In this document: positions 1 through 5,576 of the stretch, one piece after another | Numbering within the stretch: the stretch's first letter is position 1 | Layout: every line of letters starts with the position of its first letter | DNA from: an uncultured Ruminococcus sp. | GTDB lineage: Bacteria > Bacillota > Clostridia > Oscillospirales > Ruminococcaceae | DNA length: 6,692 bases | NCBI GenBank assembly: GCA_947175005.1 | Contig: CAMWLD010000129.1 | Span: forward strand, 1-6,692 | Reading direction: 5' to 3' | Notes under the pieces: model-generated | Told to the model about the DNA's origin: nothing | What the model saw: only the letters and a program-made list of their open reading frames with translations | Databases searched by the model: none | Translations under genes and position numbers: made by a program

Positions 1-229
1 CACGTTCAAAACCTACACCTCCCCGCCTCACATATCTCGGCTGAATAAGTCCATTTGTTTTAATACTTGCCGCCAGATCCTCCAGTTCCTCGCTGTCAAA
101 TATCCGTCTTGGCTGATTTGGGTTGGGGTAAATCCTGTCCATATCTATTTCAATAACTTTCCCCACCGTTTTTTCATTTAAAATTGCCGAGCTTATTGCG
201 TCAAATATTTTAAGCTTTGAAGCCGCCAT
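1..229 (-). CDS. ParB/Noc-family chromosome partition protein, N-terminal part (cut by window edge)
   Basis: This frame, outside the minimum length of a simple ORF scan because it is cut, starts at ATG 229-227 and stays open to the left edge (76 codons). A run AAAGG-type ribosome site lies about 8 bases before the ATG. After a poorly conserved leader of about 22 residues it carries the classic ParB N-terminal signature: I-x-M-x-x-I-Y-P-N-P-N-Q-P-R-R-x-F at about residues 27-44, then an acidic helix E-E-L-E-D-L-A-A-S-I-K and G-L-I-Q-P. In the family this leads to the GERR CTP/DNA-binding box, which would fall just outside the window. ParB proteins load on parS, slide as CTP-dependent clamps and recruit SMC and ParA. 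The slot directly after rsmG is where Bacillus subtilis has noc, followed by soj and spo0J, so parB versus noc cannot be settled from 76 residues. The perfect parS sites nearby favour ParB. No ParA gene is visible between it and rsmG. Confidence 0.88.
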   Translation of the reverse strand, partial: MAASKLKIFDAISSAILNEKTVGKVIEIDMDRIYPNPNQPRRIFDSEELEDLAASIKTNGLIQPRYVRRGGVGFER

Positions 230-263
230 AATATCAACCTTTCTTTGTTTATTTTTATCTCTG

Positions 264-291
264 ATATTATTTTAGCTTAAATTATTCTCAA
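264..291 (-). promoter_or_regulatory. Candidate sigma-A type promoter for the parB/noc-like gene
   Basis: On the minus strand a TTGAGA box (291-286) is followed after 16 bases by TAATAT (269-264), in an AT-rich stretch between the rsmG terminator and the ParB-like start codon at 229. The leader would be roughly 25-30 bases and would include the ribosome site. The match is 5 of 6 at -35 and 4 of 6 at -10, so this is a plausible but unproven call. Its position right after a strong terminator makes a separate promoter here likely. Confidence 0.45.
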
Positions 292-300
292 AATAAAGAT

Positions 301-352
301 AAAAATTTCGGGAATTTACGGACAAACCATTTAAAGTTCTCCGCAAATTCCC
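301..352 (-). terminator. Intrinsic (Rho-independent) terminator after rsmG
   Basis: On the minus strand the arm 352-340 (GGGAATTTGCGGA) pairs with 322-310 (TCCGTAAATTCCC), giving a 13-bp stem with one G-U wobble and a 17-base loop. It is followed by a T-rich run, GAAATTTTT, at 309-301. An A-run at 357-353 could extend the stem against the T-run. It begins only four bases after the rsmG stop codon and would separate the mnmE-mnmG-rsmG transcript from the ParB-like gene. Confidence 0.8.
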
Positions 353-356
353 TTTT

Positions 357-1058
357 TCAATTCTTTTTTTTCATAATTTGTCCGCTGTTTCGGGGATATT
401 TTGTCGGACAGGCTGACATTTTTCTTATTATCCCTGCCGCCCTTTTGTCCCCGCAGGGCAGAGAATATTGAATTATTTCTTCTATCTCTCCGCCAAGATT
501 CTTTATTATTTCTTCCCCTTCCATGAGGTTTTCGTTAGGACCTTTCAAAGCTATAAACCTGCCTCCGACCTTTACAAAGGGCAGGCAGTATTCCGCCAAC
601 ACAGGCATTGCCGCCACAGCCCTTGCAACAGCAATATCATATTTTTCTCTGTATTCCTCTTTTCTACCCATTTCCTCTGCCCTGCCGTGAACACATTCCG
701 CAGCCTCTGTTTCGGCCGAAACCTCTTTAAGAAAATTTACGCGCTTATTCAGACTGTCCAGCAGCGTCACATCAAGATCGTTTCTGTAAATTTTCATAAC
801 AAGCCCGGGAAATCCCGCACCCGTACCTACATCAATGACCCTTGCGCCCTCTTCTATATCGCTCATTCTAAAAATCAGCAAGCTGTCAAGAAAATGCTTT
901 TCGGAAATTTCATTTGCCTCTGTTATCCCCGTAAGGTTCATCACCTTATTTTTTTCCACAAGCATTCGGGCATATTTATCCAGTTTATCAAAGCACTCCT
1001 TTGAAAGCTTCAATCCCTTTTCCTCAAATATCCCCTCTGTGAATTTGTAGTCTAACAT
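357..1058 (-). CDS. rsmG: 16S rRNA (guanine-N7)-methyltransferase RsmG (GidB)
   Basis: RsmG uses S-adenosylmethionine to methylate N7 of G527 (E. coli numbering) in the 530 loop of 16S rRNA; loss of it gives low-level streptomycin resistance in several bacteria (family knowledge). The 233-residue length is normal. Visible motifs: NLT at 41-43, K-H-F-L-D-S-L at 54-60, the SAM-binding loop DVGTGAGFPGL at 76-86, an acidic strand end D101 in L-L-D-S-L-N-K-R, GRAEE at 125-129, the V-A-R-A-V-A segment at 144-149, and K-Y-P-R at 220-223 near the C-terminus. The start is secure: AAGGAG at 1071-1066 lies seven bases before the ATG. The gene follows mnmG after 35 bases with no terminator between, so it is probably co-transcribed as the last gene of the unit. 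The final basic tail (KKKN) is short and unremarkable. Confidence 0.97.
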   Translation of the reverse strand: MLDYKFTEGIFEEKGLKLSKECFDKLDKYARMLVEKNKVMNLTGITEANEISEKHFLDSLLIFRMSDIEEGARVIDVGTGAGFPGLVMKIYRNDLDVTLLDSLNKRVNFLKEVSAETEAAECVHGRAEEMGRKEEYREKYDIAVARAVAAMPVLAEYCLPFVKVGGRFIALKGPNENLMEGEEIIKNLGGEIEEIIQYSLPCGDKRAAGIIRKMSACPTKYPRNSGQIMKKKN

Positions 1059-1093
1059 TTTCGTTCTCCTTTTTCAACAACTCAAATCAGGAT

Positions 1094-2989
1094 TCAGGAT
1101 TGTTGAAAACTATCATTTTTCATTTTTGACAGCCATATAATAAGCACGCTCACATCTGCGGGAGATACGCCCGAAATTCTCCCTGCCTGTCCGATATTTT
1201 CCGGCTTTACCCTGTTCAGCTTTTCAATAGCCTCTAAGGAAAGTCCGCCGATCTTACCGTAATCCACATCACCGGGCAGCTTTTTTTCTTCCAGTTTCCG
1301 AACGTGCTCTATTTCCATAAGCTGACGGGAAATATATCCCTCATACTCTATCCGCAGACTTGCCTGTTCCTTTACCTCATAGCTAAGCTCCTGCCTGTCC
1401 TTGTCAAATGGAATAAGATCGTCATAGCTTATTTGAGGACGCTTTATAAGCTCCGCTATTTTCACTCCCCCGCTTATTGCCGCCGTCCCCTTTGAAATAA
1501 GCATTTCATTAAGTCCCTCGCTCGGCGGCAGCGTAGTGCTTTTCAGCCTCTTTACTTCCCTTTCTATCTGATCCTGCTTAATTAAGAAACTCTCATAACG
1601 TTCCCTGCCTATAAGCCCGATCTTGTAACCTATAGGGGTCAACCGTTCGTCCGCATTGTCCTGCCGCAGAATAAGCCTGTATTCGCTTCGGCTGGTCATC
1701 ATACGATAAGGATCGCTGCAACCTTTCACCACAAGATCGTCTATAAGCGTACCAATGTATGAGGACGAACGGGAAAGCACGATCTGATCCTCACCCTTTA
1801 CGGAAAGCGCAGCATTTATACCCGCAACCAAGCCCTGCGCCGCCGCCTCTTCATAACCCGATGTCCCATTAAACTGCCCTGCACCGTAAAGCCCCTTGAC
1901 CGCCTTAAATTCCAACGTTGCCCTCATTTCCAAAGGATCGCAGCAGTCGTATTCAATAGCATATGCGCTTCGCATTACCTCCGCATTTTCAAGTCCCTCA
2001 ATAGTGCGCAGAAATTTTATCTGTACATCCTCGGGAAGTGATGAGGACATTCCCTGCAAATAATATTCGTCCGTCCCCAACCCCATAGGTTCAACAAAAA
2101 GCTGGTGTCGCTCACGGTCGGGAAATCTCATAATTTTATCCTCGATCGACGGACAATATCTCGGACCTACTCCGCTTATCCTCCCCGAATACAGCGGCGA
2201 ACGATGAATATTTTCCCTTATTACCCTGTGAGTTTCTTCATTTGTATGAGCCATGTAACAGGAAACTATATTTTTCATGCCTTTTCTGTCGGTTTCAAAA
2301 GAAAAAGGCTGAATATCCTCATCACCCTGCTGTTCCGTCATTTTAGAAAAATCAATGCTTCTCTTGTGAACTCTGCATGGCGTTCCCGTCTTGAATCGCC
2401 TTACTGTAAGCCCGATCTTTCTCAAATTCTCCGAAAGCAGATTTGCAGGCAACGTAGAATCGGGACCGCTTTCAAAAAAAACCTGCCCTATATGTATAAC
2501 ACCTTTAAGGTAAGTCCCCGTAGAAATTATAACCTTTTTAACATTATAAACCGCCCCCAGTGAAGTAACAACACTTTTTACGCAGCCGTCCTCCACTTTT
2601 ATATTCGCAATTTCCCCCTGCTTTATATCCAGATTTTCCTGCCTCTCGCAAACCTTTTTCATATATTCATGATACCTTACTCTGTCCGCCTGAACGCGTA
2701 AACTGTGTACAGCAGGGCCTTTTCCCCTGTTGAGCATTCTGCTTTGAATATAGCAAGCATCCGCAGCCTTACCCATTTCGCCGCCAAGCGCGTCAATTTC
2801 TCTTACCAGATGTCCCTTTGCGGTCCCTCCGATAGAAGGGTTGCAGGGCATATTTGCTATTCCGTCCAGACTGATCGTAAAAAGCGCAGTCCTTGCTCCA
2901 AGACGTGCCGCTGCCAAAGCAGCCTCTACACCCGCATGACCTGCCCCCACAACAGCAACATCATATTCACCCATAAAATAATTTTCCAT
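1094..2989 (-). CDS. mnmG: tRNA uridine 5-carboxymethylaminomethyl modification enzyme MnmG (GidA), FAD-dependent
   Basis: MnmG is the FAD- and NADH-using partner of MnmE; the complex modifies C5 of the wobble uridine U34 in tRNAs reading split codon boxes (family knowledge). With the start chosen here the protein has 631 residues, close to E. coli MnmG (629). Features: Rossmann FAD loop G-A-G-H-A-G at 15-20, C-N-P-S-I-G-G at 49-55, [11 protein letters not shown] at 275-285 holding the second conserved cysteine, the FAD-domain segment [12 protein letters not shown] at 371-382, M-T-S-R-S-E-Y-R-L at 431-439, and the C-terminal helical domain with R-I-S-G-V-S-P-A-D at 604-612 used for MnmE and tRNA contacts. 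An in-frame ATG at 3010 would add seven residues (MPPEVDS) but has only a weak ribosome site; the ATG at 2989 has GAGGTGG five bases upstream and is preferred. The gene lies 71 bases after mnmE, with a parS site in the gap. Confidence 0.97.
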   Translation of the reverse strand: MENYFMGEYDVAVVGAGHAGVEAALAAARLGARTALFTISLDGIANMPCNPSIGGTAKGHLVREIDALGGEMGKAADACYIQSRMLNRGKGPAVHSLRVQADRVRYHEYMKKVCERQENLDIKQGEIANIKVEDGCVKSVVTSLGAVYNVKKVIISTGTYLKGVIHIGQVFFESGPDSTLPANLLSENLRKIGLTVRRFKTGTPCRVHKRSIDFSKMTEQQGDEDIQPFSFETDRKGMKNIVSCYMAHTNEETHRVIRENIHRSPLYSGRISGVGPRYCPSIEDKIMRFPDRERHQLFVEPMGLGTDEYYLQGMSSSLPEDVQIKFLRTIEGLENAEVMRSAYAIEYDCCDPLEMRATLEFKAVKGLYGAGQFNGTSGYEEAAAQGLVAGINAALSVKGEDQIVLSRSSSYIGTLIDDLVVKGCSDPYRMMTSRSEYRLILRQDNADERLTPIGYKIGLIGRERYESFLIKQDQIEREVKRLKSTTLPPSEGLNEMLISKGTAAISGGVKIAELIKRPQISYDDLIPFDKDRQELSYEVKEQASLRIEYEGYISRQLMEIEHVRKLEEKKLPGDVDYGKIGGLSLEAIEKLNRVKPENIGQAGRISGVSPADVSVLIIWLSKMKNDSFQQS

Positions 2990-2994
2990 ACTAT

Positions 2995-3001
2995 CCACCT
3001 C
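2995..3001 (-). promoter_or_regulatory. Ribosome binding site that decides the mnmG start
   Basis: GAGGTGG on the minus strand, five bases before the ATG at 2989-2987. It supports this start over the in-frame ATG at 3010-3008, whose upstream bases (CTGCGGCAG) are a poor Shine-Dalgarno match. Both starts leave the FAD loop intact. Confidence 0.65.
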
Positions 3002-3025
3002 GGGCGGCATCTGCCGCAGCTGATT

Positions 3026-3041
3026 TGTTCCACGTGGAACA
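3026..3041. promoter_or_regulatory. parS: parS centromere-like site (ParB binding site), copy 1
   Basis: A perfect 16-base palindrome TGTTCCACGTGGAACA, matching the near-universal bacterial parS consensus (TGTTNCACGTGAAACA type) with the CACGTG core. It lies in the 71-base gap between mnmE and mnmG. ParB-CTP loads here and spreads or slides to neighbouring DNA. The ParB/Noc-like gene about 2.8 kb away is the obvious candidate reader. The B. subtilis Noc site has a CCCGGG core, so this is a ParB-type rather than a Noc-type site. Confidence 0.95.
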
Positions 3042-3060
3042 TTTCTGAATATTCTTGATT

Positions 3061-4446
3061 TTATTTACCTACACAAAAATGTGAAAACACCTCATTAACA
3101 ACAGCCTCGCTTACCCTTTCTCCCGTAAGCTCCAGTAAACTGTTCAAAGCGTCGTCCAATACCACATTTACAGCGTCCAATGTAACTCCGCTTTTCAACG
3201 CTTCCAATGCCTCTTCAACAAACCCTGCCGCCCTGTCAAGGCAAATTTTTTGCCTTTCATTTACCGTAATATCATCATAGACGCTTTCATTTTTCAAAAA
3301 AAGTTCATTCAATATACGCTGTAAATCATCAAGTCCCTCCCCTTTTTCCGCAGAAATATCTATAACATTTTCAAATTTATCCTCAATATATTTCCTGTCA
3401 ATTTTCCCCTCTTTGTCCGACTTGTTAATGCAAGCAATCATTTTCACATTCCGAAGCTCGCCGCACATTTTGGTAAGCCGCATATCATCATCATCAAGTG
3501 CCTCCCCGTTATCAAAAACCGCTATAATAAGATCGGCATTTTTTATTTTTTCCTCCGCCCTTTTAATGCCTATACCCTCAATAATATCCTCCGAACCCCT
3601 TAATCCCGCAGTGTCCGAAAGCCGCAAAACAATATCACCCAACCGCACACTTTCTTCAACAATATCCCTTGTCGTACCCGCAATATCCGTCACAATACTT
3701 TTTTCATACCCCGCCAGTAAATTCATCAGCGTGCTCTTCCCCACATTGGGTTTCCCTGCAATTACAGTTTCTATCCCCGCTTTAAGTATCCTCGTGTTAT
3801 CATAAACCGACGATATTTTCCGAAGCTCTCCCGAAATTTCAGTAAGCTCACATATCAGCCCCTCTTCGCCGATCTCTGGAATATCCTCCTCCGGGTAATC
3901 CACCCATGCCCCTATCTGTCCCAAAATTTTAACAAGCCTGTCGGAATAAACTTTTATTCTCTTAAATAAAGCACCCTCTCTAACACTTCTTGTCCGCCTG
4001 TAAATAGCATTTCCCTCCGCAGAAATAATATCCATTACCGATTCTGCCTGAGTAAGAGACATTTTGCCGTTTATATAAGCTCTTTTTGTAAACTCTCCCG
4101 CCTCCGCAGGATACGACCCCTCTTCCAAAATCCGCCGCAATATTTTTTCCGTAATATATATTCCCCCATGACAGGATATTTCAACTACATCTTCCCCCGT
4201 ATAAGATCTTGGTGCACGGTAAACCGTAACGACCCCATCGTCCATTCTGCCGCCATTTTCATCAACAATATTTCCGTAAGCGCAGGAATACCCCTCCATT
4301 TCCGACGGCATACCCTTTCGGGAAATACACACAAAAACCCTATCCGCAATCTTAAATGCATTTTCACCGGAAATTCTTATAACACCGATTCCTCCCGCAG
4401 CCCTCGGCGTAGAAATTGCAGCAATGGTTTTATCCTCATAAATCAT
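3061..4446 (-). CDS. mnmE: tRNA uridine-5-carboxymethylaminomethyl(34) synthesis GTPase MnmE (TrmE)
   Basis: MnmE is the GTPase and folate-binding half of the MnmE-MnmG wobble-uridine modifying complex (family knowledge). The 461-residue length is typical. The N-terminal tetrahydrofolate domain starts with [14 protein letters not shown] and [12 protein letters not shown], and carries S-C-H-G-G at 91-95 and G-E-F-T-K-R-A at 117-123. The GTPase domain sits inside the helical domain: G1 GKPNVGKST at 231-239, G2 GTTRD at 257-261, G3 DTAG at 278-281, G4 NKSD at 341-344, G5 SAEKGEG at 365-371. The protein ends in F-C-V-G-K, the conserved C-x-G-K motif with its cysteine at 458. The ribosome site (CAGGAT) is about seven bases before the ATG. 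No clear promoter was found in the 234-base gap from jag, though a stem-loop just after jag may end upstream transcripts. Confidence 0.98.
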   Translation of the reverse strand: MIYEDKTIAAISTPRAAGGIGVIRISGENAFKIADRVFVCISRKGMPSEMEGYSCAYGNIVDENGGRMDDGVVTVYRAPRSYTGEDVVEISCHGGIYITEKILRRILEEGSYPAEAGEFTKRAYINGKMSLTQAESVMDIISAEGNAIYRRTRSVREGALFKRIKVYSDRLVKILGQIGAWVDYPEEDIPEIGEEGLICELTEISGELRKISSVYDNTRILKAGIETVIAGKPNVGKSTLMNLLAGYEKSIVTDIAGTTRDIVEESVRLGDIVLRLSDTAGLRGSEDIIEGIGIKRAEEKIKNADLIIAVFDNGEALDDDDMRLTKMCGELRNVKMIACINKSDKEGKIDRKYIEDKFENVIDISAEKGEGLDDLQRILNELFLKNESVYDDITVNERQKICLDRAAGFVEEALEALKSGVTLDAVNVVLDDALNSLLELTGERVSEAVVNEVFSHFCVGK

Positions 4447-4482
4447 AATGATCCTGCCTTTGCTATGATCTTTTTATACAAA

Positions 4483-4498
4483 TGTTCCACGTGGAACA
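4483..4498. promoter_or_regulatory. parS: parS centromere-like site (ParB binding site), copy 2
   Basis: A second perfect TGTTCCACGTGGAACA, identical to the copy at 3026-3041 and about 1.46 kb from it. It lies in the leader region of mnmE, 36 bases before its ATG. The two CACGTG cores are the only such hexamers I noticed in the window. Two sites this close to the origin-side genes agree with the usual clustering of parS around oriC in Bacillota. Confidence 0.95.
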
Positions 4499-4512
4499 TT
4501 TTCATATACTAA

Positions 4513-4524
4513 TTGCTATAGCAA
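4513..4524. repeat. Perfect 12-base palindrome in the jag-mnmE gap
   Basis: TTGCTATAGCAA reads the same on both strands. It lies 14 bases from parS copy 2. A short hairpin using GCTAT (4515-4519) and ATAGC (4526-4530) competes with it. It could be a small operator or chance in AT-rich DNA; no known regulator site is recognised. Confidence 0.35.
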
Positions 4525-4538
4525 AATAGCCATGAGCC

Positions 4539-4573
4539 GTCCCAAAAAATATACATATATGATTTTTTGGGAC
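4539..4573. repeat. Perfect 12-bp inverted repeat (hairpin) in the jag-mnmE gap
   Basis: GTCCCAAAAAAT (4539-4550) pairs exactly with ATTTTTTGGGAC (4562-4573) around an 11-base AT loop. The GC pairs sit at the base and the A/T run lies inside the stem, which is the reverse of an ordinary terminator with a U-run after a GC stem. It is symmetric, so either strand's RNA could fold. Possible roles are transcript end protection, a weak bidirectional terminator or a protein site; the sequence does not decide. Confidence 0.6.
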
Positions 4574-4579
4574 AGCAGT

Positions 4580-4593
4580 GCTGATTAATCAGC
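4580..4593. repeat. Perfect 14-base palindrome in the jag-mnmE gap
   Basis: GCTGATTAATCAGC is self-complementary. It is flanked by ACAGC (4572-4576) and GCTGT (4592-4596), which offer an alternative stem overlapping the neighbouring hairpin at 4539-4573. A helix-turn-helix repressor operator is conceivable, but no specific regulator is recognised. Confidence 0.35.
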
Positions 4594-4620
4594 TGTATAT
4601 TATGCAGCAGCGGTTTGTAT

Positions 4621-4665
4621 ACAATCAAAGGCAAGAGGACATAATTTCCTCTTGCCTCCGATTGT
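4621..4665 (-). terminator. Long stem-loop after jag, probable transcript end or processing signal
   Basis: On the minus strand the arm 4665-4647 pairs with 4639-4621 in a 19-bp stem with a 7-base loop (AATTATG). In minus-strand RNA the two non-Watson-Crick positions are G-U wobbles; in plus-strand RNA they would be A-C mismatches, so the structure looks made for the jag transcript. It starts 15 bases after the jag stop codon. The tract after the full stem (ATACAAACC) is not U-rich, but if only the inner GGCAAGAGGA/TCCTCTTGCC stem forms, TTTGATTGT follows it as a weak U-tract. It may therefore be a partial terminator or an mRNA-stabilising hairpin. Confidence 0.6.
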
Positions 4666-4680
4666 CAAAAAATTATTTTA

Positions 4681-5490
4681 TCAGAAATCAATCTTATCAT
4701 AAAGTCCGCTTTCAGTCATGCTGTCCTCGGGCTTGGGCTTCTTGTAGTCCTTTTCAAATGAGGTTTTCATCAGATCCATTGAAGAACGGCGCTCAATTTT
4801 TCTGTCGCCCCTCCTGTCATTTCTCCTGTCCGACCCTCTGTCACGCTTGTCATAACCGCCTTTTCTTTCGGGTCTGCCGCTGACAGAGGAAATTACAACC
4901 TTTCTGTAGGGCTCTTCTCCCGAGCTTTTTGAGGTAACACCCTCTATCTCGCTTACAGCCGCATGAATTATACGTCTTTCATATGGATTCATAGGTTCTA
5001 ATGTTTTGGTTCTCCCCGTGCGCAAAACCATCTTTGCAATTTTTCTTGCAAGATCCTCCAAAGCCTCCTTGCGCCGCTCACGGTAGCCGCAGCAGTCAAG
5101 AGTTATCCTGTAGTATTCCTTGTCGCTTTTGTTTGCAGCCATTCCGGCAAGATACTGCAGTGAATCAAGGGTCTCCCCGCGTCTGCCTATAACAGCCCCC
5201 GTGGTGTCTCCCTCAATATCAATAAGCGCTCCGTCGTCGCTTTCGGTTATTTTAAGCTCTGCGTCAATGTCCATACAAGCCAAAATATTCTTGATATATT
5301 CCGTAGCGATCTCCGCCTTTGAGGGATCGTATTCCGCCGCTACAACTGCGTTCTTTTTTCCTATTCCGAGAATTCCTTTTTTCTCTTCTTCAATTACGGT
5401 AAACTCTATTTTTTCGGGACTTGTCTTAAAAAATTCCGCCGCCATGGCCTTAGCCTCTTCAACGGTATTAGCGGTAAATTCCTTTCTCAT
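4681..5490 (-). CDS. jag: RNA-binding protein Jag/KhpB (EloR), Jag_N-KH-R3H
   Basis: Jag (KhpB, EloR) is a single-stranded nucleic-acid binding protein linked in Gram-positives to control of cell elongation and often found directly after yidC/spoIIIJ (family knowledge). The 269 residues show the full domain order: Jag_N at about 1-52 with K-K-G-I-L-G-I-G-K-K at 37-46; a KH domain at about 77-135 with the GxxG loop as GRRG at 102-105 inside I-G-R-R-G-E-T-L-D-S-L-Q-Y-L; and an R3H domain at about 140-205 with the Arg-x3-His pair R172/H176 after N-P-Y-E-R. After residue 206 comes a tail of about 64 residues, very rich in R, K, D and G, that is probably disordered and longer than in many Jag proteins. 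The start has AAAGGA about ten bases upstream. It follows yidC after 86 bases and is likely in the same transcript; a large stem-loop follows it. Confidence 0.96.
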   Translation of the reverse strand: MRKEFTANTVEEAKAMAAEFFKTSPEKIEFTVIEEEKKGILGIGKKNAVVAAEYDPSKAEIATEYIKNILACMDIDAELKITESDDGALIDIEGDTTGAVIGRRGETLDSLQYLAGMAANKSDKEYYRITLDCCGYRERRKEALEDLARKIAKMVLRTGRTKTLEPMNPYERRIIHAAVSEIEGVTSKSSGEEPYRKVVISSVSGRPERKGGYDKRDRGSDRRNDRRGDRKIERRSSMDLMKTSFEKDYKKPKPEDSMTESGLYDKIDF

Positions 5491-5576
5491 ACGGATAACA
5501 TCCTTTCTATTATAGATTCAGCGCCACCAGCCGCTGCCTGATTCAAAAGTATCTGAAGCAATATGATAACTGTTTA

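Noticed and set aside
804..813. CCCGGGAAAT, resembling one half of the B. subtilis Noc binding site (ATTTCCCGGGAAAT).
   Set aside because: The left arm does not match, and the bases encode the conserved G-F-P-G of the RsmG SAM loop, so coding constraint explains it.
468..1004. Long plus-strand open frames opposite rsmG, mnmG, mnmE, jag and yidC (for example 468-1004 and 2105-2563).
   Set aside because: They are antisense to well-conserved genes, their translations resemble no family I recognise and are composition artefacts, and no ribosome sites support them.
1260..1268. TAATCCACA, one mismatch from a DnaA box (TTATCCACA).
   Set aside because: Single isolated match inside mnmG coding sequence, with no cluster and no AT-rich unwinding region; oriC is not seen in this window.
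2974..3010. Alternative in-frame mnmG start codons at 3010 and 2974.
   Set aside because: 3010 has a weak ribosome site, and 2974 lies too close to the FAD strand with no ribosome site; 2989 has GAGGTGG at five bases.
4185..4367. A 60-residue minus-strand frame inside mnmE.
   Set aside because: It is a shifted reading of the conserved MnmE N-terminal domain; the mnmE frame is intact throughout, so it is neither a frameshift nor a nested gene.
4663..4668. Perfect TTGACA on the minus strand just after jag, as a possible -35 box for mnmE.
   Set aside because: No acceptable -10 lies 16-18 bases downstream (ATTATG/TTATGT), and the bases belong to the left arm of the 19-bp stem-loop.
5509..5514. 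Perfect TATAAT on the minus strand between yidC and jag, as a possible jag promoter.
   Set aside because: No -35 box at 16-18 bases, and transcription would begin at or inside the jag ribosome site, leaving no usable leader.
5522..5550. Weak hairpin CAGCG/CGCTG in the yidC-jag gap.
   Set aside because: Five-bp stem with no U-tract; not enough for a terminator or a structured RNA.
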